NCBI GenBank assembly: GCA_949744025.1
Contig: CATJWA010000331.1
Coordinates: forward strand, 1 to 13,664
Source of the DNA: an uncultured Eubacteriales bacterium
GTDB lineage: Bacteria > Bacillota > Clostridia > Oscillospirales > Oscillospiraceae
Direction: 5' to 3'
Length of the DNA stretch: 13,664 nucleotides
Part shown: piece after piece, positions 1 through 6,278 of the stretch
How the letters are laid out: each line of letters starts with the position of its first letter
Position numbering within the stretch: the stretch's first letter is position 1
Notes under the pieces: generated by a model
Databases searched by the model: none
What the model was told of the DNA's origin: nothing
What the model saw: only the letters and a program-made list of their open reading frames with translations
Position numbers and translations under genes: made by a program

Positions 1-189
1 GCCCTCCGCCTCAAGCTGTCTGTAGGCCCGCTGAATCGTGTTTGGATTTATCGCCAGCGTGCCCGCCAGCTCGCGCACGGAGGGCAGCTTCTCGTCCGGA
101 CCTACGACCCCCGAGATGATAAGCCGCTTGAAGCTGTCGCTTATCTGCTCGTAAATCGGCCTTGGGTCCCTGTTGTTAATCGTTACCAA
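1..189 (-). CDS. GntR-family regulator, YtrA subfamily (N-terminal part)
   Basis: The 63 visible residues form a winged helix-turn-helix DNA-binding domain of the GntR/YtrA type. IYEQI lies near residue 12, followed by KLPSVRELA and then NPNTIQRAYRQLEAEG at the edge, which is the recognition region. The C-terminal part lies beyond the left edge. Known YtrA proteins are short repressors that usually sit first in an operon with ABC transporter genes and respond to cell-wall stress or small ligands; whether that holds here cannot be seen. The TTG at 189 is chosen because GGAGAGGTGA lies about five bases upstream; an in-frame GTG at 198 overlaps that ribosome-binding site. The gene is divergent from thlA. 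The family call is firm; the regulated genes are unknown. Confidence 0.88.
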   Translation of the reverse strand, partial: MVTINNRDPRPIYEQISDSFKRLIISGVVGPDEKLPSVRELAGTLAINPNTIQRAYRQLEAEG

Positions 190-217
190 AGCTGTCACCT
201 CTCCGCAAACCGTCCTA

Positions 218-242
218 AGTGTATTAATTGTGTTAGTACAGT
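218..242. promoter_or_regulatory. Candidate YtrA-type operator (autoregulation)
   Basis: AGTGTA (218-223), 13 bases, then TACAGT (237-242). The operator reported for Bacillus subtilis YtrA is, from memory, AGTGTA-13 bp-TACACT, so this differs at one base and has the same spacing. It lies just downstream of the -10 of the GntR promoter, where bound repressor would block transcription start. Two copies of GTATTAAT (221-228, 253-260) and the dyad TAGTA-N4-TACTA (234-247) overlap it. The position, and a YtrA-type protein as the adjacent product, support autorepression by inference. Confidence 0.7.
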
Positions 243-243
243 T

Positions 244-272
244 ACTATACCTGTATTAATATGTTTTGTCAA
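244..272 (-). promoter_or_regulatory. Sigma-A promoter of the GntR/YtrA gene
   Basis: On the minus strand a perfect -35 TTGACA (267-272) is followed by a 17-base spacer and a -10 TATAGT (244-249). It points at the GntR gene start about 55 bases further on. The -10 matches consensus at five of six bases and the spacing is ideal. Confidence 0.82.
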
Positions 273-354
273 CTATTTATATTTACAAAAATATGCTGCT
301 CTAAATTGTGCGTAAGCACCAAGAAATATTTGCAAAATATTTGCGGCGATAACC

Positions 355-384
355 TTGACTTATTGTGCTATAAGGGATTATACT
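355..384 (+). promoter_or_regulatory. Probable thlA promoter
   Basis: TTGACT (355-360), an 18-base spacer, and TATACT (379-384); each box matches consensus at five of six positions. Initiation would fall near 391, giving an untranslated leader of about 70 bases before thlA. Just upstream is a tandem pair of AAATATTTGC (324-333, 335-344) with an 11-base period, one helical turn, which could hold a regulator. No stronger rightward promoter was found in the gap. Confidence 0.6.
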
Positions 385-396
385 TTTGTTATAGCA
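366..396. promoter_or_regulatory. Inverted repeat over the thlA -10 region, possible operator
   Basis: TGCTATAA (366-373) and TTATAGCA (389-396) form a perfect 8-bp inverted repeat with a 15-base centre that covers the presumed thlA -10 box. That placement suits a repressor site. Candidate regulators in the window are the LysR-type protein downstream and the GntR protein, but the site does not match the AGTGTA operator motif. Function is inferred from position only. Confidence 0.4.
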
Positions 397-459
397 ATAT
401 ACCCGTGTCTGCATCATATATTCTTGCACATTATATTTTCTTATGTGGAGGTTCCTGCT

Positions 460-1719
460 ATGAAAGAAATATACGCCGTAAGCTGCTGCCGCACCGCCGT
501 GGGCTCCTTCCTCGGCTCCTACTCCAACACCCCCGCCGCCGAGCTGGGCGCGATAGTCGTCAAAGAAGCTCTCAAGCGCGGAAACGTGCCCGCCGAGGCC
601 GTGGACGAGGTCATGTTCGGCTGCTGCATCAGCGCCGCCCAGGGTCAGAACGTGGCCCGCCAGGTCGGAGTCAAGGCCGGCCTGCCCTACACCGTGCCCG
701 CGTATTCCATAAACATGGTCTGCGGCTCCGGAATGAAGAGCGTCATCGAGGGCGCGCGCGCCATTCTCGCCGGCGACGCGGACGTGATTGTCTGCGGCGG
801 CACCGAGAACATGACCCAGGCCCCCTACCCCATGCCCAGCGGCCGCACCGGCGCGCGCATGTTCGACACCAAGATGGTCGACACTATGGTCAAGGACGGC
901 CTGTGGGACGCCTTTAACGACTACCACATGGGCACCACCGCCGAGAACATCTGCGACGTATGGGGCATCACCCGCAAGGATTTGGACGAGTTCGCCCTCG
1001 CTTCCCAGACCAAGTGCGCCGCCGCTCAGGCTGCCGGCCGCTTTGATGACGAGATAGTCCCCGTGCCCGTAAAGAAGAAAAAGGAAGTTGTCGAGATGAA
1101 GGTGGACGAGTTCCCCCGCCCGGGAACCACCGCCGAGGGCCTTGCCAAGCTGCGCGGCGCTTTTCCCGTGTCCGCGGACAACTGCCCCGAGAAGATAACC
1201 GACACCTTTGAGGCCACCGAGCGTCTCGGCCATCAGGAGGACTACAACACCCCGCGCGTGACCGCCGGCAACGCCTCCGGCGTAAACGACGGCGCGGCCT
1301 GCATCATTCTCGCGTCCAAGGAGGCTGTCGAAAAGTACAACCTCAAGCCGATGGCAAAGCTTGTCAGCTACGGCCAGGGCGGCGTGGACCCGAAAATAAT
1401 GGGCGTCGGCCCCATCCCCGCCTCCCGTCAGGCTCTTGAAAAGGGCGGACTGACCATAGACGACATGGACCTCATCGAAGCAAACGAGGCCTTTGCCGCA
1501 CAGTCCATCGCCGTTGCCCGTGAGCTGCACTTCGACATGAGCAAAGTCAACGTAAACGGCGGCGCTCTGGCTATCGGCCACCCCGTCGGCGCCTCCGGCG
1601 CGCGCATCATCGTCACCCTGCTGCATGAAATGATGAAGCGCCCCGAGGCCAAGCGCGGCCTCGCCACGCTGTGCATCGGCGGCGGCATGGGCGTAGCTTC
1701 CATTTGGGAGAAATGCTGA
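460..1719 (+). CDS. thlA: Acetyl-CoA C-acetyltransferase (thiolase)
   Basis: Condenses two acetyl-CoA to acetoacetyl-CoA, or the reverse; a cytosolic enzyme of butyrate formation and acetoacetate use. The 419 residues show the thiolase hallmarks: nucleophile Cys88 in NMVCGSGMKSV, NEAFAAQS at 342-349, His374 in AIGHPVGASGARI, and Cys405 in TLCIGGGMG. The usual length is about 390. The excess lies mostly in a roughly 26-residue insert at 236-266, between LRGAF and VTAGNAS, where Clostridium acetobutylicum ThlA has about five residues. The ATG at 460 is chosen because GGAGGT lies just upstream; upstream in-frame starts lack such a site. The CoA-transferase genes follow on the same strand after a hairpin-rich gap, fitting one pathway. 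Cys88 and Cys405 correspond to the pair known to form a redox-switch disulfide in ThlA; regulation here is inference. Confidence 0.93.
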   Translation: MKEIYAVSCCRTAVGSFLGSYSNTPAAELGAIVVKEALKRGNVPAEAVDEVMFGCCISAAQGQNVARQVGVKAGLPYTVPAYSINMVCGSGMKSVIEGARAILAGDADVIVCGGTENMTQAPYPMPSGRTGARMFDTKMVDTMVKDGLWDAFNDYHMGTTAENICDVWGITRKDLDEFALASQTKCAAAQAAGRFDDEIVPVPVKKKKEVVEMKVDEFPRPGTTAEGLAKLRGAFPVSADNCPEKITDTFEATERLGHQEDYNTPRVTAGNASGVNDGAACIILASKEAVEKYNLKPMAKLVSYGQGGVDPKIMGVGPIPASRQALEKGGLTIDDMDLIEANEAFAAQSIAVARELHFDMSKVNVNGGALAIGHPVGASGARIIVTLLHEMMKRPEAKRGLATLCIGGGMGVASIWEKC

Positions 1720-1726
1720 GGCCGAA

Positions 1727-1895
1727 GCCTCGCAGAGTTTGCGGCGAGCCGCAAATAAAATAAAATCATTTTTCCGGCGACATGCGCGTCGGAAAAATCC
1801 CACTCGCGTAGCGACCGTCTCGTTTGGCCGCCTGCGGCGGACAAGCGAGGCGAGGAGCATGCGAAAAGCCATCGTACCGGCCTAAAGCCGGTACG
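1727..1895. repeat. Multi-hairpin interspersed element, copy A
   Basis: This non-coding stretch between thlA and atoD holds successive stems: TTTGCGG/CCGCAAA (1738-1755); a 12-bp stem at 1768-1798 with loop ACATGCG; a 14-base arm pair at 1819-1849 with one G-A mismatch; and CGTACCGGC/GCCGGTACG (1873-1895, loop CTAAA). The same order and several exact blocks recur at 9143-9333, including GCCTCGCAGAGTT and a block around CGACATG..GCGTCGG. The stems are kept although the sequences differ. No open reading frame or transposase is present. It looks like a small palindromic repeat family of unknown function. Confidence 0.75.
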
Positions 1896-1910
1896 GGGCC
1901 GCGGATTCAA

Positions 1911-1941
1911 TCAAATCAATGACCGCAGGTCATTGATTTGA
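1911..1941. other. 14-bp perfect hairpin upstream of atoD
   Basis: TCAAATCAATGACC (1911-1924) pairs perfectly with 1928-1941 around a GCA loop. No run of T follows, so it is not a typical intrinsic terminator. It ends about 30 bases before the atoD ribosome-binding site, where it could stabilise or mark a processed mRNA end. It is not present in the second copy of the neighbouring repeat. Confidence 0.6.
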
Positions 1942-1990
1942 AGTAAATATAGGCTCAAAAACTTTGGGCCGGAGGAAAGGAAAGATTGTC

Positions 1991-2707
1991 TTGCAAAATA
2001 AAGTCACCACCATCCCTGAGGTCATCAAGGAGCACTGCTACACCGGCATGACCGTGCTGCTGCCCGGCTTCGTCAACGTCGGCGTCGCCGAGTCGCTGAT
2101 TGACGGCCTGCTCGAGACCGACATCACCGACCTGAACATCATCAGCAACAACACCAGCGTTCAGGGCCGCGGTATCGGCAAGCTGGTCCACGCCAACCGC
2201 ATCAAGCACATCACCTGCTCTCACATCGGCAATAACCCCGAAACCTGCGAGAAGGTCGTCAACGGCGAGATTAATGTCACCTTCTGCCCCCAGGGCTCTA
2301 TCTGCGAGAAGGTCCGCGCCGGCGGCGCCGGTATCGGCGGCATCCTGACCCCCACCGGAGTTCACACCCCCATGCAGGAGGGCAAGCAGCTGCTTGAATA
2401 CGACACCGTGACCCGTCAGTTCAAGTTTGTTGAGCCCGACACTCCGCAGACCGGCAAGCGCTATATTCTTGAGCGTCCGCTCAAGGGCGATGTGGCCTTT
2501 ATCCACGCTTGGAAAGCCGACAAGATGGGCAATGTAGTTTACCGCCGCACCTCCCGCAATTTCAATGAGGTGTTCGCAACCGCAGCGGAGTACGTCATTG
2601 TTGAGGCTGAGGAAATCGTTGAGATAGGTGAGCTGGACCCCGACGAGATTATGACACCCGGCTTTATCGTTGATGCCGTCGTCCAGGGCCGCCCCATGAC
2701 CGAATGA
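1991..2707 (+). CDS. atoD: Acetoacetate-type CoA-transferase, alpha subunit
   Basis: Alpha subunit of a family I CoA-transferase that moves CoA between acetoacetyl-CoA and a short-chain acid such as acetate or butyrate. About 238 residues, against a usual 217-230. Recognisable blocks are LPGFVNVGVAESLIDGL near residue 24, NIISNNTS near 49, and PQGSICEKVRAGGAGIG followed by TPTGVHTP at 100-127; these are typical of AtoD/CtfA/SCOT alpha. The start is uncertain. There is no ATG; TTG at 1991 gives the family-like opening MQNKVTTI, while ATT at 1985 sits better behind GGAGG (1971-1975), and a TTG at 1964 lies upstream of that site. The beta-subunit gene starts 18 bases after its stop. Substrate choice cannot be read from the sequence. 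Confidence 0.9.
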   Translation: MQNKVTTIPEVIKEHCYTGMTVLLPGFVNVGVAESLIDGLLETDITDLNIISNNTSVQGRGIGKLVHANRIKHITCSHIGNNPETCEKVVNGEINVTFCPQGSICEKVRAGGAGIGGILTPTGVHTPMQEGKQLLEYDTVTRQFKFVEPDTPQTGKRYILERPLKGDVAFIHAWKADKMGNVVYRRTSRNFNEVFATAAEYVIVEAEEIVEIGELDPDEIMTPGFIVDAVVQGRPMTE

Positions 2708-2725
2708 TTGGAAGGAGACAATATC

Positions 2726-3415
2726 ATGCAGCTTGAACTTACCGGAAAAGACCTGATAGCTTATCGTACCGCCCGCTTTTTCAAGGACGGCAACGTTGTC
2801 AACCTCGGCATCGGCATGCCCACCAAGTGCCTGGACTATCTGCCCGAGGGTGTTGACATATGGATAGACACCGAGAACGGCGCCGTCGGCCTCAACGGAG
2901 CGCCCAAGCCCGGCGAGGACTTCGACCCCAACGTGGTTGACGCCGGTGGCCGCACCTCCACCCTGAGAGTCGGCTCCGCCTGCTTTGACTCCTTCCGCTC
3001 CTTCGGCTATATTCGCGGCGGGCATATTGACATCACCGTGCTTGGCGCTTACGAGGTTGACGCCCGCGGCTGCCTGGCAAACTGGATGATTCCCGGCAAG
3101 GCCGCGGCCGGCATGGGCGGCGCCATGGACCTTGTCACCGGCTCTAAAACCACTATAGTCATGAGCACCCACACCGACAAGAAGGGCAACCCGAAGCTGG
3201 TCCACAAGACCGAGCTGCCCTGGACCGGCTGGCGCTGCGTTGACTACTTTGTATCAGAGCTCGCCGTCATCCACTTCATCAAGGACGAGTACAACATTCC
3301 CCGCCCCTTCCTCGAGGAGATTTCCAAGAAGACCACTATTAACGAGGTCCTCGAAAAGACCGGCGCCGACATGATAGTCAGCAAGAGCATAAGGTTTATG
3401 GAGGACATCGACTGA
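2726..3415 (+). CDS. atoA: Acetoacetate-type CoA-transferase, beta subunit
   Basis: Beta subunit partner of the preceding gene, carrying the active-site glutamate that forms the enzyme-CoA thioester. In 229 residues it shows NLGIGMPTK near 26, the catalytic Glu50 in DTENGAVGL, a glycine-rich stretch around IPGKAAAGMGGAMDLV, and the expected length of about 215-230. The ATG at 2726 follows GGAAGGAGA with good spacing; a TTG at 2708 overlaps that site and is rejected. Together with thlA it would link acetoacetate and acetyl-CoA. In lysine- and sugar-fermenting gut Clostridia such enzymes make butyrate by CoA exchange with acetoacetate or acetate. The alternative is a related 3-oxoacid CoA-transferase; the overall call is firm. 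Confidence 0.92.
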   Translation: MQLELTGKDLIAYRTARFFKDGNVVNLGIGMPTKCLDYLPEGVDIWIDTENGAVGLNGAPKPGEDFDPNVVDAGGRTSTLRVGSACFDSFRSFGYIRGGHIDITVLGAYEVDARGCLANWMIPGKAAAGMGGAMDLVTGSKTTIVMSTHTDKKGNPKLVHKTELPWTGWRCVDYFVSELAVIHFIKDEYNIPRPFLEEISKKTTINEVLEKTGADMIVSKSIRFMEDID

Positions 3416-3421
3416 GACAAA

Positions 3422-3456
3422 TCAAATTAAAGCTTCTTTCGTATCCTTTAATTTGA
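3422..3456. repeat. Palindrome with CAAATTAAAG arms
   Basis: TCAAATTAAAG (3422-3432) pairs perfectly with CTTTAATTTGA (3446-3456) across a 13-base loop, six bases after the atoA stop. The same CTTTAATTTG/CAAATTAAAG arm pair recurs before ilvE at 4712-4722 and 4770-4780, so it is probably a member of a palindromic repeat family. Confidence 0.6.
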
Positions 3457-3459
3457 AAG

Positions 3460-3504
3460 CTTTAACAGGAAGCTGTCTTGAGCGGCTTCCTGTTAAAGAA
3501 ATTT
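3460..3504 (+). terminator. Probable terminator after atoA
   Basis: CTTTAACAGGAAGC (3460-3473) pairs perfectly over 14 bp with 3485-3498 across an 11-base loop, followed by AAATTTT. The T run is short and starts three bases late, so termination may be partial. It separates the thlA-atoDA genes from the LysR gene. A perfect palindrome GGGGCGCCCC follows at 3510-3519. Confidence 0.55.
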
Positions 3505-3583
3505 TGGCAGGGGCGCCCCGCGCCGTCGCTGCGGTGGGCGCGCGCAAGGTCTGTGAATTTATTTTTGAAACGGACGGTTGGAT

Positions 3584-4522
3584 ATGAATACTTCGCTTTT
3601 CAAGTACGCTGTTGAGGTTGAGAGGACCAGCTCCATTTCCCGGGCGGCACGCAACCTTATGATGGCTCAGCCGAACCTGAGCAAGGCGATAAAGGAGCTG
3701 GAGGAGTCGATTGGCTTCGCCATATTTGAACGCACGCCCAAGGGAGTTATTCCGACACCGAGAGGAAATGTATTTCTCGACTATGCGCGCAGCATACTCT
3801 CCCAGATTGAAAGTATAGAGGCGCTCTCGGCCGCCGCCGGAAAGGACCTGCAAAAGTTTGCCATAACCGTCTCGCGCGGGAGCTGGCTGTCCGGCGCAAT
3901 AGTGAGCTTTGCCTCCGGCTTGGATGAAAGCCTCGGGCTGGACCTCGATATCCGCGAGACAAGCTCCATGGAGGTTATAAATAATGTCACCAGCGGCCGT
4001 TATAACCTCGGCATAATCCGATACCGCTCTATTTATGAGCAGTATTTCAGCGATTTTCTTGCCCATCACCGTCTCAGCTCGGAGACCGTCTGGGAATTCG
4101 AGTGTCTTGTGCTGATGTCGCGCGAGCACGCGCTGGCGGAGGCGGATAAGCTTGAGCCGGAAATGCTCACCGACTGCACCGAGATAGTTCACGGCGACAC
4201 TGTGATACCCTATTTGTCAGCCCGCGGCGAGGCGGGTCAGGAGCACGGCACGCAGGTCAGCCGTCAGATACGCCTTTATGAGCGCGGCAATCAATTTGAG
4301 CTGCTCAGCCATATGCCCACCACCTTTATGTGGAGCTCTCCGATACCCGAGGACATGCTCAACCGCTACGGCCTCGTACAGCGCCGCTGTCCGGTTCCCG
4401 ACAACAGCTATAAGGATCTGCTCATCTATCCAAACGGACACCGTTTCACCGTGCTGGAAAAGCGTTTTATCGAGCAGCTCGGCTCGGCGCGTGACAAGGT
4501 AGCCGCGCAGGTCTTTAATTAA
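3584..4522 (+). CDS. LysR-type transcriptional regulator
   Basis: A 312-residue protein of normal LysR length. The N-terminal winged helix-turn-helix is clear: SISRAARNLMMAQPNLSKAIKELEESIGFAIFERTPKG spans roughly residues 17-54, and a linker helix follows with LDYARSIL. The remainder, about 90-300, would be the two-lobed effector-binding domain, in which no ligand motif can be named. ATG 3584 is preferred to TTG 3578 because it aligns with the family start, although no strong ribosome-binding site precedes either. It lies between atoDA and ilvE on the same strand. LysR regulators often control adjacent genes, so the CoA-transferase/thiolase genes or ilvE are likely targets by inference. It may be weakly expressed. 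Confidence 0.9.
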   Translation: MNTSLFKYAVEVERTSSISRAARNLMMAQPNLSKAIKELEESIGFAIFERTPKGVIPTPRGNVFLDYARSILSQIESIEALSAAAGKDLQKFAITVSRGSWLSGAIVSFASGLDESLGLDLDIRETSSMEVINNVTSGRYNLGIIRYRSIYEQYFSDFLAHHRLSSETVWEFECLVLMSREHALAEADKLEPEMLTDCTEIVHGDTVIPYLSARGEAGQEHGTQVSRQIRLYERGNQFELLSHMPTTFMWSSPIPEDMLNRYGLVQRRCPVPDNSYKDLLIYPNGHRFTVLEKRFIEQLGSARDKVAAQVFN

Positions 4523-4545
4523 GTAAATTAACGGTGTGTTGACTG

Positions 4546-4574
4546 TTGACAAGCGAGTTTGCTTGTGGTTAAAT
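4546..4574 (+). promoter_or_regulatory. Candidate ilvE promoter
   Basis: A perfect -35 TTGACA (4546-4551), a 17-base spacer, and TTAAAT (4569-4574, four of six). A hairpin dyad ACAAGC/GCTTGT (4549-4566) overlaps the -35 and spacer and could be an operator. A second TTGACT lies at 4539-4544. Transcripts would have an unusually long leader of about 300 bases before ilvE. Confidence 0.5.
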
Positions 4575-4647
4575 AGTTTAAGCTCCGTGCCGGTTACGGC
4601 TCGGCAAGCGAGCAGTCAGGCGTCGCCGCGAATAGAATTGATTATTC

Positions 4648-4803
4648 GTCCCTGAAGCCTTCCGGCTTCGGGGACCTGCTTTTTCTTTCAAGAAAAAGCA
4701 GGCAAAAAGAACTTTAATTTGCTTCAATGGACATAGTGAACGTTAGTCCTCCGCGAGGTAACGGAATGCGCAAATTAAAGCTTTTGCCCGTCCTTTGCAA
4801 AAG
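4648..4803 (+). repeat. Hairpin array in the ilvE leader
   Basis: Most of the 355-base gene-free gap before ilvE is folded-looking sequence. In order: a 12-bp stem with TTCC loop (4648-4675, one G-U); a perfect inverted repeat CCTGCTTTTTCTT against AAGAAAAAGCAGG (4675-4702) that shares C4675 with the preceding stem; an outer arm pair CTTTAATTTGC (4712-4722) with GCAAATTAAAG (4770-4780) enclosing CGTTA/TAACG (4741-4763); and CTTTTGC/GCAAAAG (4781-4803). No T-box sequence, antiterminator pair or leader peptide with a ribosome-binding site is evident. It resembles clustered extragenic palindromes, or a structured leader. Confidence 0.6.
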
Positions 4804-4810
4804 GCGGCAG

Positions 4811-4850
4811 TTCCGTGGCGGAGCCCAACGTTCCGTGGCAAAGCCCAACT
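4811..4850 (+). repeat. Tandem 20-bp duplication before ilvE
   Basis: Two adjacent 20-base units both begin TTCCGTGGC (4811-4830 and 4831-4850) and agree at 17 of 20 positions. The second ends 27 bases before the ilvE start. It is a small local tandem repeat of unknown role. Confidence 0.75.
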
Positions 4851-4877
4851 TAACTACACACAAAGAAGGGGAAACAA

Positions 4878-5945
4878 ATGGAAATCAAAGTCACCAAAAC
4901 CACAGCGCCGGCGGTTAAGCCGGCGGACGAGTCAAAGCTCGGCTTCGGCTCCATATTCACCGACCACATGTTCGTTATGGACTGGGACAAAGCAGCCGGC
5001 TGGCATGACGCGCGAATCGTCCCCTTTGCGCGGCTGTCGATACACCCCGCGTCCACAGTGCTGCACTACGGAGCGGAGATTTTCGAGGGCCTGAAGGCAT
5101 ACCGCACCGCGGACGGACGCATCTGCATGTTCCGCCCCGAGGAGAACTTCAAGCGCATGAATAACTCCGCCATACGCATGGGCCTGCCCACATTTGACGG
5201 AGACTTTGCGCTCAAGGCGCTCAGGCAGCTCGTCGAGCTTGACGCGGACTGGGTGCCTCACGGAGAGGGCACCTCGCTGTACATCCGCCCGTTCATTATC
5301 GGCACGGACGAGCATCTCGGTGTCCACGCGGTGGAGCATGCACAGTTTCTCATAATTCTCTCTCCGAGCGGCAGCTACTACGCCGGCGGCCTGAGCCCCG
5401 TCAAGATAATGATAGAGTCCGCGGACGTGCGCGCCGTGCGCGGCGGCACCGGCGAGGCCAAGTGCGGCGGAAACTATGCCGCAAGCGTGCGCGCGGGCGA
5501 GCGTGCCGAGGAAAAGGGCTTTGCCCAGGTCCTCTGGCTTGACGGAGTAGAGCGCAGGTATATCGAGGAGGTCGGCGCGATGAACATAATGTTCAAGATA
5601 GCCGGCAAAATTGTCACCCCGGCACTTACAGGCTCTATATTGCCCGGCATCACGCGCAAGAGTATACTCGAGCTGCTGCGCCATCGCGGTATTGAAGCCG
5701 AGGAACGCCGCATAAGCGTTGACGAGCTGCTCACGGCGATGGAAAACGGCACTCTTGAGGAGGCCTGGGGCTGCGGCACCGCCGCCGTCGTCTCACCCGT
5801 CGGCGCCCTGGCCTATGGTGACAAGGAGTATGTAATAAACAAGGGCGAAATCGGCCCGACCTCACAGATGCTTTACGACAGCCTGACAGGCATCCAGTGG
5901 GGCCGCGAACCCGACGAGTTCGGCTGGGTAGTTCCGGTCAAGTGA
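4878..5945 (+). CDS. ilvE: Branched-chain amino acid aminotransferase
   Basis: A pyridoxal-phosphate enzyme of fold type IV that interconverts leucine, isoleucine and valine with their 2-keto acids using 2-oxoglutarate/glutamate, in the cytosol. All 355 residues fit the class II BCAT subgroup. LHYGAEIFEGLKAYR is at 62-76, the PLP-binding Lys195 in GTGEAKCGGNYAASV, the family signature region EEVGAMNIMF through SILPGITRKSILEL at 230-266, and AWGCGTAAVVSPVG at 296-309. The ATG at 4878 follows GAAGGGGA. It is preceded by a long hairpin-rich leader and its own candidate promoter, and closed by a strong terminator, so it is probably monocistronic. The role could be synthesis or fermentative breakdown of branched-chain amino acids. 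Confidence 0.95.
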   Translation: MEIKVTKTTAPAVKPADESKLGFGSIFTDHMFVMDWDKAAGWHDARIVPFARLSIHPASTVLHYGAEIFEGLKAYRTADGRICMFRPEENFKRMNNSAIRMGLPTFDGDFALKALRQLVELDADWVPHGEGTSLYIRPFIIGTDEHLGVHAVEHAQFLIILSPSGSYYAGGLSPVKIMIESADVRAVRGGTGEAKCGGNYAASVRAGERAEEKGFAQVLWLDGVERRYIEEVGAMNIMFKIAGKIVTPALTGSILPGITRKSILELLRHRGIEAEERRISVDELLTAMENGTLEEAWGCGTAAVVSPVGALAYGDKEYVINKGEIGPTSQMLYDSLTGIQWGREPDEFGWVVPVK

Positions 5946-5948
5946 TAT

Positions 5949-5980
5949 AAAAGGCCATCCCTGTCGGGACGGCCTTTTTT
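5949..5980. terminator. Intrinsic terminator between ilvE and acpP
   Basis: A 13-base arm pair (5949-5961 with 5966-5978, one A-C mismatch, loop TGTC) runs into six T residues on the plus strand, a textbook rho-independent terminator for ilvE. On the minus strand the same stem ends in TTTT followed by ATAT, so it can also end the acpP-side transcript ten bases after that stop. Confidence 0.88.
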
Positions 5981-5990
5981 CGTGTTTGTG

Positions 5991-6218
5991 TCATATTATC
6001 TTTTCGATAAACTCCACAACCTCGCGCACCGTGTACAGCTCGCGGATTGCCTCGTCGGTTATCACTATGCCGTACTCCTCCTCCAGCGAGGTTATCAGTT
6101 CGACCACGTCCAGCGAATCCGCTCCGAGGTCGTCAACGATGTTCGTGTCCATGCTTATCTCGTCCTCGCTCACCTCAAGCTGGGACGACAAAAGCTCGCG
6201 CACCTTCTCAAATACCAT
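5991..6218 (-). CDS. acpP: Acyl carrier protein
   Basis: A 75-residue acidic protein that carries growing acyl chains in fatty acid synthesis on a 4'-phosphopantetheine arm. The attachment site is Ser35 in the DSLDVVEL motif, preceded by DDLGA, and the length and helix pattern (VFEKVRELL, DSLDVVELITSLEEEYGI, VREVVEFIEKI) are standard. GGAGGAACAAC precedes the ATG. It lies 60 bases after jag on the same strand, so it may be the last gene of the rpmH block or have its own unseen promoter. Normally acpP sits with fabD/fabG/fabF, so this location is unusual. The product could instead serve another acyl carrier role, but the sequence is the canonical type. Confidence 0.93.
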   Translation of the reverse strand: MVFEKVRELLSSQLEVSEDEISMDTNIVDDLGADSLDVVELITSLEEEYGIVITDEAIRELYTVREVVEFIEKII

Positions 6219-6278
6219 AACAGTTGTTCCTCCGTCAAAGTCTCCGCCGGCGGGCGGCGGGGCAGGTGCGGCCCGTTC

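Noticed and set aside
198..198. GTG at 198 as start of the GntR gene
   Set aside because: It lies within the ribosome-binding sequence itself, whereas TTG at 189 has suitable spacing.
301..1872. Long minus-strand open frame of about 523 codons opposite thlA
   Set aside because: It mirrors thlA, has no family resemblance and no ribosome-binding site, and results from GC-biased third codon positions.
1720..1990. Insertion sequence remnant between thlA and atoD
   Set aside because: No transposase fragment, terminal inverted repeats or target duplication was found; only short hairpins.
1955..3205. Minus-strand open frame of about 416 codons opposite atoD/atoA
   Set aside because: It spans two clearly coding genes on the other strand and shows only Ala/Gly/Val/Leu-rich composition typical of an antisense shadow.
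4735..4765. T-box-like look of CCGCGAGGTAACGG upstream of ilvE
   Set aside because: It lacks the conserved T-box core GGTGGNACCGCG and no specifier stem could be identified; the sequence is better explained as part of a nested hairpin.
4727..4918. Short open frame before ilvE as a leader peptide
   Set aside because: No ribosome-binding site, no run of Leu/Ile/Val codons, and it crosses the hairpins and tandem repeat and runs into ilvE out of frame.
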